NCBI RefSeq assembly: GCF_000204645.1
Contig: NC_015422.1
Location: 2,745,001 to 2,809,000 of the forward strand
Origin: Alicycliphilus denitrificans K601
Lineage (GTDB): Bacteria; Pseudomonadota; Gammaproteobacteria; Burkholderiales; Burkholderiaceae_C
Direction of reading: 5' to 3'
DNA length: 64,000 nt
The position numbers were made by a program, and so were the translations under genes. Of the stretch, positions 33,701 through 42,046 are shown one piece after another (within the stretch, counting starts at the first letter, position 1; the number at the start of each line of letters is the position of its first letter). The notes under the pieces were generated by a model, which saw only the letters and a program-made list of their open reading frames with translations, searched no databases and was not told the origin of the DNA.

Positions 33701-34030
33701 GCGCTTTCCCCGCGCGGCTTCGAGGCCGATTCCGCGTGCAATCAACTCCTTTTCGAGATCCTCGGGCGCGGCGTGGGCGAACTGCTCCAGCCATTCCTGC
33801 AGGCGCTGGCGCATCTCGCCGGCGGCCTTCTTGGTGAAGGTGATGGCCAGGATCTCGTGCGGCGCGCTGCCGTCGAGCAGCGCGCGCAGCATGCGCGAGA
33901 CCAGCATCCAGGTCTTGCCCGCGCCGGCGCAGGCCTCCACCGCCACGCTGCGCGCGGGATCGCAGGCGATGGCGTAGAAGGCTTCGCGCGAGACCGGCCG
34001 GCCGTTGTGTTCGTAGGCAGCTCTATTCAT
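30743..34030 (-). CDS. AddA/RecB-like UvrD-family helicase-nuclease
   Basis: 1095-residue protein expected to process double-strand breaks. Superfamily 1 helicase motifs: Walker A ACAGAGKTWML (about residue 34), TFTKKAAGEMRQRL (Ia), LLVDEFQDTNPLQW (II), FIVGDPKQSIYRFRRAE (III) and LLTVHGAKGLEAHSVLLLD (V). The C-terminal RecB-type nuclease has WVLDYKSA near residue 1042. It overlaps the upstream AddB-like gene by 8 nt, so the two form a complex-encoding pair. Two interspersed-repeat copies lie in frame. Whether it recognises Chi-like sites is unknown. Confidence 0.9.
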   Translation of the reverse strand: MNRAAYEHNGRPVSREAFYAIACDPARSVAVEACAGAGKTWMLVSRMLRALLDGSAPHEILAITFTKKAAGEMRQRLQEWLEQFAHAAPEDLEKELIARGIGLEAARGKREQLRNLYQQLLASGRPLQIRTFHSWFAALLSTAPLALLQERGLPTHYELLEDDAQAKAEVWRPFLEAVAGDDALRADYEAIVAVHGRSQTHKALEAALDKRVEFLLSDEAGIVDTSVPPFGEVYERLAGVEHPGDWLLRRAAGRAMLEDAARALMPLAPSFAAKGEELMAALQAGDWQGVLAALFTKDGEGTPRAFGKSCPQAVTVAQDEAQTLRDACRQHAAWLHQQRMARLSRRLIECFGAVKREHGWVDMNDVERTALTLLSDPVLSGWVQERLDARVRHLLVDEFQDTNPLQWQALHAWLAGYAGAGGGQHPPSVFIVGDPKQSIYRFRRAEPQVFKAAQAFVREALGGDLLACDHTRRNAQGVIGVVNAAMQAAQAQQEYEGFRAHTTESQDAGRLLRLPPIARTDARVGGGGAADPLAWRDSLNEPRHEAEETLRMAESAQAAQWVAAQLAAGLPASEIMVLARQRERLARMEEALRALHIPCVQPEKADLAQAPEVQDLVALLDALVSPAHDLSLARVLKSPLFGADDALLTELALLRRQERHVHLSWFDLLQKQELLALDCRAIAANLSLYKEWVDSLPPHDALQAIYAHGDVLARFAASAPAPQRAGVLANLRALLGAALQQDGGRYLTPYAFVRALRKGGIAAPARADAQAVRLLTVHGAKGLEAHSVLLLDTDARPKSAETMAVLVDWPGEEPLPRRFIFLASESSPPPSAEGAMAAERAERQREALNTLYVAVTRAKRCLALSCVQSGSANPGSWWARLAPLMQQDADPQAGAMGAQDAGDGAFTLLELPRLPAAPGLPVAAPRQPAQDSLASRQGQAMHALLEQVGVAGLPLAEARARGWGQERLAQLAREFALPLPAARAAARMAQAILNGAGAWAWDEAQLELAVNEAPLTHQGQGLRLDRLVCLRERRGGARWWVLDYKSAAQPERQGDLVAQLQRYREAVRAQVPGEAVGAAFLSGDGRLVELGLEEG
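31972..32023 (-). repeat. Interspersed repeat copy 7, inside the addA-like gene
   Basis: On the minus strand: CAAGAGCTGCTGGCGCTTGA, CTGCAGGGCGATAGCGGCCA, ATTTGTC. Core, centre and end all match the family. It encodes QELLALDCRAIAANLS in frame, in a poorly conserved inter-domain stretch. Confidence 0.6.
33682..33746 (+). repeat. Interspersed repeat copy 8, inside the addA-like gene
   Basis: TTTCGTAGCTGCTCGCGCTT, TCCCCGCGCGGCTTCGAGGC, CGATTCCGCGTGCAA follow the family order. It encodes an in-frame segment (about residues 96-116) after helicase motif Ia. More diverged than copy 7. Confidence 0.5.
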
Positions 34031-36641
34031 TCCAGAAATCCTTGCGGCACAGGCCGCGCGCGGCGCACCAGTCGCACACGCTGCCCTCGCCCAGCGCGGG
34101 CAGGCCCGCGCCCTGCGCGATGCGGTCGAAGTCGTCGCGTATGCCGGCCAGCAGCGCGTCGCGCAGCTGCTCCACGTCGGGCGCCTCGAAGGTCCTGGTC
34201 TCGCCGCGCTCGCCCACGTTCACGTAGGCGGCGCGCAGGGGGCCGCGCCCTTCGGGCATGAGGGCGGCGTAGAAGGCGAGCTGGGTGTCTTCGGTGCCCG
34301 CCTGCACGCGCGCCCTGGTGGTCTGGCTGCCTTCGGTCTTGTAGTCGATGACCAAGGTGCCGGCGCGGCCTTCTGCGTCTTTGGCCTCGTCGATGCGGTC
34401 GAGCTTGCCCACCAGCTCCAGGCTGCCTCCTTTCAGCGCCAGGTGCCGCTGTGCCTCGACCTCGGCCCGGGCGAATCGCGCGCCTGCGGCCTCGTGCTCG
34501 TCCAGCCAGCGCAGGTAGCCGTCGCACAGCTGCGGCCAGCCGCTCGCATAGGGCAGAAAGTCGCTGCCGGCCAGGCCCAGCTGCTCGCGCGCCTGGCTGG
34601 CCGCGGCGTCCAGGCGCGCGCTGCGCTCGGCCGCGTCCCGCGTGGGCGCGTCGCGCAGGCCTTCGTGGAAACGCTGCAGCACCGCGTGCAGCCAGGTGCC
34701 GAAGTCGCGCTTGTCCAGCTCGGCCTCCAGCTCGTCCTGCTCCTGCAGGCCGAGCTGGCGCAGCGCATAGAAGCGATAGGGGCAGTGACGCAGGTCGGCA
34801 TAAGCTGATGCCGACAGCTGCGCCACGGGCAGGCGCGCGCCCACGGGCCAGGGGCGCGGCGTGGCGCCGGGCGCAACGGCGCGCGGCAGGCGGGTGTCCT
34901 GCGGCGCCTGCGCATGCAGGGCGGGCGGCAGCGCCAGCACCAGGGGGCTGGCCAGCAGCGGCTCGCCGCCCTCGCTGGCGCGCCACAGCACGTCTACCCA
35001 GGGAATCTGCAGGGCGTCGGCCCAGGCGGCGCGCTGGGCGGCCTCCAGCGCCTCGCGCGTGGGCAGGCCCAGGGCCTGGCGCTGGGCCTGGGTCCATGGC
35101 CCGGGAGGCTCTGGGGCGGCCTGCAGGCGCTTTTCGTCGCAGCCGGCCAGCACCAGCGCGGCGAAGGGGCGGGCCAGCAGCTGCGGCAGGGGCAGCACCA
35201 CGAGGTCGGCGGCCGCGTCCTGCTCCCAGTCGGGCTTGAAGCGGGTGGCTTCGAGCACCTGGTCGGCCCAGTGGCCGAAGTCGCCCGGCGAGAGCCTGCG
35301 CCCCGCCCCTTCGGCATCCGCCAGGCTGCCCTCCAGGCCCTCGGCCAGGTGCAGTTCCAGCAGCACGCGCTCGCCCGCGTCGTCCTGCTGCAATGCATCC
35401 CACTGGCCGCTGGCCTGCAAAAGCTGGCGCAGGCCGCGCAGCCACTCGGCCAGGGGGCGCGCGGCGCGCATCGGCGCGCGCAGGGCTTCAACCTGCGCGA
35501 TGGTGGCGGCAATGGCGGGCCGGCCCTGGGCGCGGCCCGGGGCGCCGCTCCAACGGCGCACGGCGTTGCGGCGCAGCCATTGCTCCAGGGCGCGCAGGGC
35601 CGGTTCCTCGATCACGGGCACGGCCTTGAGCCAGTCGAGTACCGCATCGCTACCCGCGTCCCAGGCGCAGGCGCGCAGCGCCGCCATAACCTGGGCGGCG
35701 GCGCGGGTGGTGGACAGGGTCCAGCCGTTCTCGTCCCTGGCCGCGAGCCCCGCGCCCTGTAGCAGCGCGGTGATGCGCCGCACCAGCGCGCGGTCGGTGC
35801 CGGCCAGGGCCACGGGCACGCGGCCGGCCTGCACGTGGGCAATGGCGCAGGCGGCGGCGCGCTGGGCCTCGTCCTCGGCGTCCAGCGCGCGGCGCAGGCG
35901 GATCCGCCCCTGGCCCGTGGGCGCCTGCCACAGCGGCAGGGCCAGGGCACTGTCGCCCCAGGCCGCGCACAAGGCCTGGGCCAGCGCGTCGGGCTGAAAG
36001 CCCTGCAGCAGCACCAGCGCATCCACGGCGGTGCGCACGCCGGGCTCGAACAGCACGTCGGTCGCATGGCGCGAGGCGGCCACCCATTCCAGCGCCACGC
36101 GCGCCACGGCGGCCTCGTAGCGCAGGGCGCTGCCCTCGCCCGCCAGGCCCAGCACGCCGCGCTGGCGCTCAAGCCACTCGGCGCGCCTCCCCGGCGCCAC
36201 GGCGGCGGCCACGGGGGCGAGCTGGCCGGCCGCCTCCAGCAGCGGGGCGAGCAGCATCTCGCGCTGCGCGGCGAGGCCCGCGCGCTCCAGCAGCGCGGCG
36301 CCGGTGAAGCGGTCGCGCGCCACGTCGTGCGCGAAGTCCAGGCCCTGGGGCACGAAGCCCGCCAGCTGCCGCGCCCAGTTGCGCGTGGTCTCGAAGCGCG
36401 GCGCGAAGCCGTCGCCCTGCCAGCGCGTCCACTGGCGCTGCGCCTCGGCCATGAGCTGGGCATAGGGCACGAGCACCACGGCGCGCGCCGGGTGCACGCC
36501 GCGGCAACGGACGTGCTCCTGCACTGCCTGCAGGGCGCTGCGCCACATGGGCGCGGCGGCGCGGGCATCGCTTTTCGCTATGACTGTCATAGCGTCTGGC
36601 GGGCCGGGCATACCGTCGGATGGGGGATTGGTTTCTGTCAC
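34023..36641 (-). CDS. AddB-like PD-(D/E)XK nuclease, partner of AddA-like protein
   Basis: 872-residue protein of the type annotated as probable DNA repair protein beside an AddA-like gene. A C-terminal PD-(D/E)XK nuclease has [13 protein letters not shown] (about residue 765). Four cysteines that could hold an iron-sulfur cluster are in place: one in [11 protein letters not shown] and three in [10 protein letters not shown], the AddB pattern. No Walker A motif is evident in the N-terminal region, so the helicase-like part is probably inactive. The GTG at 36641 lacks a clear ribosome-binding site; ATGs at 36611 and 36590 are alternatives. It is divergent from trxA. Confidence 0.85.
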   Translation of the reverse strand: MTETNPPSDGMPGPPDAMTVIAKSDARAAAPMWRSALQAVQEHVRCRGVHPARAVVLVPYAQLMAEAQRQWTRWQGDGFAPRFETTRNWARQLAGFVPQGLDFAHDVARDRFTGAALLERAGLAAQREMLLAPLLEAAGQLAPVAAAVAPGRRAEWLERQRGVLGLAGEGSALRYEAAVARVALEWVAASRHATDVLFEPGVRTAVDALVLLQGFQPDALAQALCAAWGDSALALPLWQAPTGQGRIRLRRALDAEDEAQRAAACAIAHVQAGRVPVALAGTDRALVRRITALLQGAGLAARDENGWTLSTTRAAAQVMAALRACAWDAGSDAVLDWLKAVPVIEEPALRALEQWLRRNAVRRWSGAPGRAQGRPAIAATIAQVEALRAPMRAARPLAEWLRGLRQLLQASGQWDALQQDDAGERVLLELHLAEGLEGSLADAEGAGRRLSPGDFGHWADQVLEATRFKPDWEQDAAADLVVLPLPQLLARPFAALVLAGCDEKRLQAAPEPPGPWTQAQRQALGLPTREALEAAQRAAWADALQIPWVDVLWRASEGGEPLLASPLVLALPPALHAQAPQDTRLPRAVAPGATPRPWPVGARLPVAQLSASAYADLRHCPYRFYALRQLGLQEQDELEAELDKRDFGTWLHAVLQRFHEGLRDAPTRDAAERSARLDAAASQAREQLGLAGSDFLPYASGWPQLCDGYLRWLDEHEAAGARFARAEVEAQRHLALKGGSLELVGKLDRIDEAKDAEGRAGTLVIDYKTEGSQTTRARVQAGTEDTQLAFYAALMPEGRGPLRAAYVNVGERGETRTFEAPDVEQLRDALLAGIRDDFDRIAQGAGLPALGEGSVCDWCAARGLCRKDFWNE

Positions 36642-36692
36642 AATGATTCGAATTTAACCTCTGTCCCACCCGCCAAATCCAAGGAACACCCC

Positions 36693-37025
36693 ATGGCAAG
36701 CGACCTCATCAAGCAACTGTCTGACGCCAGCTTCGAAGCCGACGTGCTCAAGTCCTCCACGCCCGTGCTGGTGGACTACTGGGCCGAGTGGTGCGGCCCC
36801 TGCAAGATGATCGCCCCCATCCTCGACGAAGTGGCCAGCGCCTACCAGGGCAAGCTGCAGGTGGCCAAGATGAACGTGGACGACAACCGCGAGATCCCGG
36901 CCAAGTTCGGCATCCGCGGCATTCCCACGCTGATGCTGTTCAAGGACGGCCAGCTGGCCGCCACCAAGGTCGGCGCCATGAGCAAGGCGCAGCTCACCGC
37001 CTTCATCGACCAGCAACTGGGCTGA
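36693..37025 (+). CDS. trxA: Thioredoxin 1
   Basis: 110-residue cytosolic thiol-disulfide reductant. Active site [13 protein letters not shown] around residue 30, cis-proline in [13 protein letters not shown]. Length matches E. coli TrxA. AAGGA stands 7 nt before the ATG. It is divergent from the AddB-like gene and 226 nt upstream of rho, a trxA-rho order shared with many proteobacteria. Identification is firm. Confidence 0.97.
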   Translation: MASDLIKQLSDASFEADVLKSSTPVLVDYWAEWCGPCKMIAPILDEVASAYQGKLQVAKMNVDDNREIPAKFGIRGIPTLMLFKDGQLAATKVGAMSKAQLTAFIDQQLG

Positions 37026-37251
37026 AGGCCCCGCGCGCCGGCCGGCCCAGCGCGAGGCCGGCAGCGCGCATCCCGAGGGCGCGCGGGAATTTTCCTGTCA
37101 TAATTCGCGCCGATCCCCCACGGTCAGCACACATCTTCAGCGGCCGGCTCCAGATCACAGGCTCGCCAGGGCACTCTACAAGTCCCGCCCGGCATGCAGC
37201 CACCTCCTCTCCAGTCACAAGAAATACCTACTCCGCCGCAGGAGTCATTTC

Positions 37252-38514
37252 ATGCACCTTAATGAACTCAAGGCACTGCACGTGTCTGAAGTCCTCAAGC
37301 AGGCCGAAGCGCTTGAGATCGAAAACGGCGGCCGCATGCGCAAGCAGGAGCTCATGTTCGCCATCATCAAGAAGCGCGCCAAGGCCGGCGAGCAGGTGTT
37401 TGCCGACGGCGTGCTCGAGATCCTGCCCGATGGATTCGGCTTCCTGCGCAGTCCCGATTCCAGCTACACCGCCAGCACCGACGACATCTACATCAGCCCC
37501 AGCCAGGTGCGGCGCTTCAACCTGCACACCGGCGACATGATCGAGGGCGAGGTGCGCACGCCCAAGGACGGCGAGCGCTACTTCGCGCTGACCAAGCTCG
37601 ACTCCGTCAACGGCGGCCCGCCCGAGCAGAACAAGCACAAGGTGATGTTCGAGAACCTCACGCCGCTGTTCCCCAAGGAGCAGATGCGGCTGGAGCGCGA
37701 CATCAAGAGCGACGAGAACATCACCGGCCGCATCATCGACATCATCGCCCCCATCGGCCGCGGCCAGCGCGCGCTCATCGTCGCGCCCCCAAAGAGCGGC
37801 AAGACGATGATGATGCAGCACATCGCCCACGCCATCACGGCCAACCACCCCGACGTGCACCTCATGGTGCTGCTCGTGGACGAGCGCCCCGAGGAAGTGA
37901 CCGAGATGCAGCGCTCGGTCAAGGGCGAGATCATCGCCTCCACCTTCGACGAGCCCGCCGCGCGCCACGTGCACGTGGCCGAGATGGTGATCGAGCGCGC
38001 CAAGCGCCTCGTGGAGCTGAAGAAGGACGTGGTGATCCTGCTCGACTCCATCACCCGCCTGGCGCGCGCCTACAACAACGTCGTGCCCTCGTCGGGCAAG
38101 GTGCTCTCGGGCGGCGTGGACTCCAACGCGCTGCAGCGCCCCAAACGCTTCTTCGGCGCGGCGCGCAAGGTCGAGGAAGGTGGAAGCCTGACCATCATCG
38201 CCACGGCCCTGGTCGATACCGGCAGCCGCATGGACGAGGTGATCTTCGAAGAGTTCAAGGGCACGGGCAACTGCGAAATCCATCTGAGCCGGCGCCTGTA
38301 CGAGAAGCGCGTGTTCCCCGCCATCGAGCTCAACAAGAGCGGCACGCGCCGCGAGGAACTGCTGCTCGCGCCCGAGATCCTGCAGAAGACCCGCATCCTG
38401 CGCCAGTTCATGTACAACATGGACGAGATCGAGGCGATGGAGCTCATGATCAAGAACATGAAGGCCACCAAGACCAACGTGGACTTCTTCGACATGATGC
38501 GCCGGGGCGGCTGA
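37252..38514 (+). CDS. rho: Transcription termination factor Rho
   Basis: Hexameric RNA helicase that ends transcription of untranslated RNA. 420 residues, the standard length: an N-terminal RNA-binding domain with [13 protein letters not shown], the Walker A motif [11 protein letters not shown], Walker [17 protein letters not shown] and the R-loop region [21 protein letters not shown] lies 8 nt before the ATG. The 226-nt leader after trxA contains CATAAT at 37099-37104, a possible -10 element, which would leave a leader of about 140 nt; rho is autoregulated by attenuation in E. coli, and the same is possible here. Confidence 0.98.
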   Translation: MHLNELKALHVSEVLKQAEALEIENGGRMRKQELMFAIIKKRAKAGEQVFADGVLEILPDGFGFLRSPDSSYTASTDDIYISPSQVRRFNLHTGDMIEGEVRTPKDGERYFALTKLDSVNGGPPEQNKHKVMFENLTPLFPKEQMRLERDIKSDENITGRIIDIIAPIGRGQRALIVAPPKSGKTMMMQHIAHAITANHPDVHLMVLLVDERPEEVTEMQRSVKGEIIASTFDEPAARHVHVAEMVIERAKRLVELKKDVVILLDSITRLARAYNNVVPSSGKVLSGGVDSNALQRPKRFFGAARKVEEGGSLTIIATALVDTGSRMDEVIFEEFKGTGNCEIHLSRRLYEKRVFPAIELNKSGTRREELLLAPEILQKTRILRQFMYNMDEIEAMELMIKNMKATKTNVDFFDMMRRGG

Positions 38515-38529
38515 GCCCGGCCTATGCCA

Positions 38530-38592
38530 TAATCAAGAGCTTTTTGCGGAAAGTACGTCAGGCTGGCTGGCGCGGCTCCCGCTGACTTGAAA
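38530..38592 (+). repeat. Possible interspersed repeat copy 9, rho-rpmE2 gap
   Basis: AATCAAGAGCTTTTTGCGGA, AAGTACGTCAGGCTGGCTGG, CTCCCGCTGACTTGAAAG has the AGCT..GCG start and the CTTGAAA end but a poor centre, so it is the weakest copy listed. It occupies most of the gap between rho and rpmE2. Confidence 0.33.
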
Positions 38593-38600
38593 GAGAAATC

Positions 38601-38855
38601 ATGAAAGAAGGCATTCACCCCAACTACCGCGAAGTGCTGTTCGTGGACCTGTCCAACGGCTTCAAGTTCGTGACCCGCTCGTGCGTGAACACGAAAGAAA
38701 CCGATACCTTCGAAGGCAAGGAATACCCGCTGTTCAAGCTGGATACCTCGTCCGAATCCCACCCCTTCTACACCGGCACGCAAAAATCCGTGGACAACAT
38801 GGGCGGCCGCGTGGAACGCTTCCGCAACCGCTTCGGCAAGACCGCAGCGAAGTAA
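38601..38855 (+). CDS. rpmE2: Ribosomal protein L31 type B
   Basis: 84-residue large-subunit protein. It is the zinc-free paralogue: the CxxC pairs of type A L31 are missing, leaving one Cys in [10 protein letters not shown]. Conserved features are [40 protein letters not shown] and the basic tail. In many bacteria the type B gene is induced by zinc limitation through Zur, but no Zur box was recognised here; it may be the only L31 gene. It follows rho and ends at a strong terminator. Confidence 0.96.
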   Translation: MKEGIHPNYREVLFVDLSNGFKFVTRSCVNTKETDTFEGKEYPLFKLDTSSESHPFYTGTQKSVDNMGGRVERFRNRFGKTAAK

Positions 38856-38906
38856 GCAACGCAGCCCCCGCCCACCGGCGCGTGGGCCCGTTGCAGCACG
38901 CCCCAA

Positions 38907-38937
38907 GGCAGCCCGGCTTCACCGCGCTGCCTTTTTT
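38907..38937 (+). terminator. Rho-independent terminator after rpmE2
   Basis: GGCAGC..CGG-loop-CCG..GCTGCC followed by six T residues, 51 nt after the rpmE2 stop: a textbook intrinsic terminator for the rho-rpmE2 unit, just before the GTG of the next gene. Confidence 0.85.
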
Positions 38938-38993
38938 CTTGGCGGGTATGCTGCCCCGCCCGTCCCGTCCAACCACAACGCCGCGCAGCCCGA

Positions 38994-40688
38994 GTGATCC
39001 ATCCCACGCCCGCCATCGTTGCCCAGAGTGCCGTGCGGCCCCTGCCCCGCTGGGCTCTGCTGCTGCTGTGCCTGGCCTATGCCATACCCGGCTTCGTCGG
39101 GCGCGCGCCCTGGCGCTATGCCGACGTGGCCTCGTTCGGCTACATGCACGAGCTGGCCCTGGGCCGCACGGACTGGATGAACCCCTTGCTGGCCGGCATG
39201 CCGCCCGATGGGGATGGCCTGCTGCCCTACTGGCTGGGCGCATGGGCCATCGACGCGCTGCAAGGGTGGCTGTCGCCCGCGATGGCGGCCCGGCTGCCGT
39301 TCATCGCGCTACTGCTCCTGACCCTGTCCGCCACTTGGTACGGCGTGTACTACCTGGCGCGCGGCCCCGGCGCTCAGCCCGTGGCCTTTGCCTTCGGCGG
39401 CGAGGCCAAGCCCGCCGACTACGCCCGCGCCATCGCCGATGCCGGCCTCCTGGCCCTCATCGCGAGCCTGGGGCTGGCCCAGCTGTCGCACGAAACCACC
39501 GGCTACCTGACCCAGTTGTGCGGCACGGCGCTGCTGTTCGCCGCCGGCGCCGCCATGCCCTGGCGCATGGCATGGCCGGTGGCCGCCGCCGTGGCCGGCC
39601 TGCTGGGCCTGGTGCTCAGCGGCGCGCCGACGCTGTCCGTGCTGCTGGGGCTGGGCTGCGCCTGGCTGGTGTGGTGCGGCAAGGAGGCGCCCATGCCCAG
39701 GCGCGGCGCCGCGTCGGCGGTGCTGCTGGCATCGACGCTGGGTGCCGCCCTGCTGGCCTGGCAGCTGGGCCTGTGGGCCTGGCGCATCGAGGGCTTCGAC
39801 GACGGCAAGGAGTGGTGGTACAGCCTGCTGCGCCTGTTCATCTGGTTCAGCTGGCCGGCCTGGCCGCTGGCCCTATGGACGCTGTGGCGCTGGCGCCATC
39901 TGATCGCCAGCCGGCAATGGCACCGCCACCTGCTGCTGCCGCTGTGGTTTGTGCTGGTGGCCGTGGGCGCCACGCTGACCACGCGGCCCTCTGACCGCGC
40001 GCTGCTGCTGGGCCTGCCGGCGCTGGCGACGCTGGCGGCCTTTGCCCTGCCCACGCTGCGCCGCAGCATCTCGGCGCTGATCGACTGGTTCACGCTGCTG
40101 TTCTTCAGTGCGTCGGCCATCGCCATCTGGGTCATCTGGCTGTCGGTGCAGACCGGCGTGCCCGCCAAGCCCGCGGCCAACGTGGCCAGGCTGGCGCCGG
40201 GCTACGAGCCCGCGTTCTCGGCCCTGGCCTTCGGCGTGGCCCTGGCGGCCACGGCCGCCTGGTGCGCGCTGGTGGCCTGGCGCACGGCGCGCAACCGCCC
40301 GGCCATCTGGAAGAGCCTGGTGCTGCCCGCCAGCGGCGCCACGCTGGGCTGGCTGCTGATGATGACGCTGTGGCTGCCGCTACTGAACTATGGCCGCAGC
40401 ATGGAGGCGCAGGTGGCGGGCGTGGCCGCCGCCATCACCGACAGGCAGGGCTGCGTGGCCAGCTATGGTCTGAACCGTGCCCAGATCGCGGCCCTCGTGT
40501 ACCACGGCCAGTTGCGCGTGGAGCCGGTCTCCGAGTTGCCGCTGTGCAACTGGGCCGTGGCCGACGCAGCCATGGGCCCGGCCGTGGCGACGCTGCTGCC
40601 GCCCGCTGAGTGGCACGCGGTGGCCAGCATCGGCCGCCCCACGGACCGCAACGACAGGATACTGGTGCTGCACCGCGTGGAGCGCTGA
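38994..40688 (+). CDS. Multi-pass membrane protein, possibly GT-C glycosyltransferase-like
   Basis: 564 residues with about twelve hydrophobic segments. The first extramembrane loop (GRAPWRYADVASFGYMHELA, then LGRTDWMNPLLAG) contains acidic residues where GT-C enzymes such as ArnT place their catalytic Asp, and the C-terminal region forms a soluble domain (ITDRQGCVASYGLNRAQIAA). This suggests, but does not prove, transfer of a sugar from a lipid carrier. The start is a GTG at 38994. Its stop overlaps the MATE gene start (TGATG), so the two membrane proteins are translationally coupled. Family assignment is tentative. Confidence 0.7.
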   Translation: MIHPTPAIVAQSAVRPLPRWALLLLCLAYAIPGFVGRAPWRYADVASFGYMHELALGRTDWMNPLLAGMPPDGDGLLPYWLGAWAIDALQGWLSPAMAARLPFIALLLLTLSATWYGVYYLARGPGAQPVAFAFGGEAKPADYARAIADAGLLALIASLGLAQLSHETTGYLTQLCGTALLFAAGAAMPWRMAWPVAAAVAGLLGLVLSGAPTLSVLLGLGCAWLVWCGKEAPMPRRGAASAVLLASTLGAALLAWQLGLWAWRIEGFDDGKEWWYSLLRLFIWFSWPAWPLALWTLWRWRHLIASRQWHRHLLLPLWFVLVAVGATLTTRPSDRALLLGLPALATLAAFALPTLRRSISALIDWFTLLFFSASAIAIWVIWLSVQTGVPAKPAANVARLAPGYEPAFSALAFGVALAATAAWCALVAWRTARNRPAIWKSLVLPASGATLGWLLMMTLWLPLLNYGRSMEAQVAGVAAAITDRQGCVASYGLNRAQIAALVYHGQLRVEPVSELPLCNWAVADAAMGPAVATLLPPAEWHAVASIGRPTDRNDRILVLHRVER

Positions 40689-42046
40689 TGTCCGAGCTGT
40701 CCATCATCTCGCGCCACGCGTTCACCGTGCTGGCCGGGCAGCTGGCCGTGATGGCCTTCGGCGTGACCGACACCATCGTCGCCGGCCGGCATGCGCAGGA
40801 GTCGCTGGCCGCGCTGTCCATAGGCTCGGCCGTGTTCATCAGCGTGTACGTGGCGCTGATGGGCGTGCTGCAGGCGCTGCTGCCCGTCTGGGCCGAGCAG
40901 CGCGGCGCGGGCGCGCAGGGCGCCATAGGCGCGAGCGTGCGCCAGTCGCTGTACCTGTGGGCCGTGGCCTGCGTGCTGGGCATGGCGGTGCTGCTCTCGC
41001 CCGGCCCCATCCTGCAATGGACCGAGGTGCCGCCGCAGCTGCGCGCCGAGGTGCGCGCCTACCTCGCGATCCTGGCCTTCGGCCTGCCGCCGGCGCTGCT
41101 GTTTCGCATCTACAGCACGCTAAACCAGGCCCTGGGCCACCCGCAGCTCGTGACCTGGCTGCAGGTGGGGTCGCTGGCGCTCAAGGTGCCGCTGTCGATC
41201 TGGTTCACCTTCGGCGGCGCGGGGCTCGCCCCCCAGGGCGCGGCGGGCTGCGCCTGGGCCACGCTGGCGGTGAACTACGGCCTGCTGCTGGTGGGCTGGA
41301 AGATGCTGCGCGGCCACCCCATGTACGCGCCGCTCGCGCTGTGGCACCCCATGGAGCGGCCCGACGGGGCGCAGCTGGGGCGCTTCATGCGCCTGGGGCT
41401 TCCAGCCGGGCTGTCGATCCTGGTGGAGGTCACCTCGTTCACGCTCATGGCGCTGTTCATCGCGCGCCAGGGCGCGCTGGCCTCGGCCGCGCACCAGATC
41501 GCATCCAACCTGGCCGCCGTGCTCTACATGGTGCCGCTGTCACTGGCCATCGCCACCAGCGCGCGCGTGAGCTACTGGCGCGGGGCCGGCGACGAGCAGC
41601 GCGCCGGCGCGACGGCCTTGAAGGGTTTTTGGCTTTCAGCGCTCATGGGGTGCGCCCTTGCAGCTACGCTTTCAATAGCACGACAACCCATCGCCAGCCT
41701 GTATTCAACCAACGCCGAGGTGGTGGCGCTGGCCACTTCGCTGCTGCTGTGGGTGGCGGCCTACCACGTGGCCGATGCGCTGCAGACGCTGTGCATCTTC
41801 GTGCTGCGCAGCTACCGCATCACCCTCGCGCCGCTGCTGGTCTACGGCGTGCTGCTGTGGGGCGTGGGCCTGTATGGCGGCTACCGGCTGGCCTACCACG
41901 GCCTGGCCGGCTGGGGGCCGCTGCACTCCCCCGCCCCGTTCTGGGCCGCCAGCGCCGCGGCCCTGGGCGTGACGGCGCTAGTCTTCAGCGCGCTGCTGCT
42001 GGGCGTGCTCAGCCTGCAGCGGCACCACTCCGCGCAGCGGGACTGA
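40688..42046 (+). CDS. MATE-family efflux transporter
   Basis: 452-residue multidrug/toxin exporter with twelve predicted helices. The N-terminal half has FGVTDTIVAGRHAQESLAAL, like NorM-type proteins, and the second half begins near FMRLGLPAGLSILVEVTSFT. Such proteins export cations or organic compounds in exchange for Na+ or H+. It begins within the stop codon of the upstream membrane protein. An interspersed repeat lies in frame at a loop between helices 8 and 9. Its last 38 bases overlap the convergent phoR gene. Substrate unknown. Confidence 0.9.
   Translation: MSELSIISRHAFTVLAGQLAVMAFGVTDTIVAGRHAQESLAALSIGSAVFISVYVALMGVLQALLPVWAEQRGAGAQGAIGASVRQSLYLWAVACVLGMAVLLSPGPILQWTEVPPQLRAEVRAYLAILAFGLPPALLFRIYSTLNQALGHPQLVTWLQVGSLALKVPLSIWFTFGGAGLAPQGAAGCAWATLAVNYGLLLVGWKMLRGHPMYAPLALWHPMERPDGAQLGRFMRLGLPAGLSILVEVTSFTLMALFIARQGALASAAHQIASNLAAVLYMVPLSLAIATSARVSYWRGAGDEQRAGATALKGFWLSALMGCALAATLSIARQPIASLYSTNAEVVALATSLLLWVAAYHVADALQTLCIFVLRSYRITLAPLLVYGVLLWGVGLYGGYRLAYHGLAGWGPLHSPAPFWAASAAALGVTALVFSALLLGVLSLQRHHSAQRD
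41625..41679 (-). repeat. Interspersed repeat copy 10, inside the MATE gene
   Basis: On the minus strand: TGCTATTGAAAGCGTAGCTG, CAAGGGCGCACCCCATGAGC, GCTGAAAGCCAAAAACC. The TGCTATTGA lead-in is shared with copies 4 and 5. It encodes FWLSALMGCALAATLSIA in frame. Confidence 0.55.

Noticed and set aside
36576..36594. 19-bp palindrome CGCTATGAC-T-GTCATAGCG in the 5' part of the addB-like gene
   Set aside because: It resembles ModE half-sites (CGCTAT) but has the wrong spacing and lies inside a coding region; it may be a fragment of the interspersed repeat, so it is not listed as a site.
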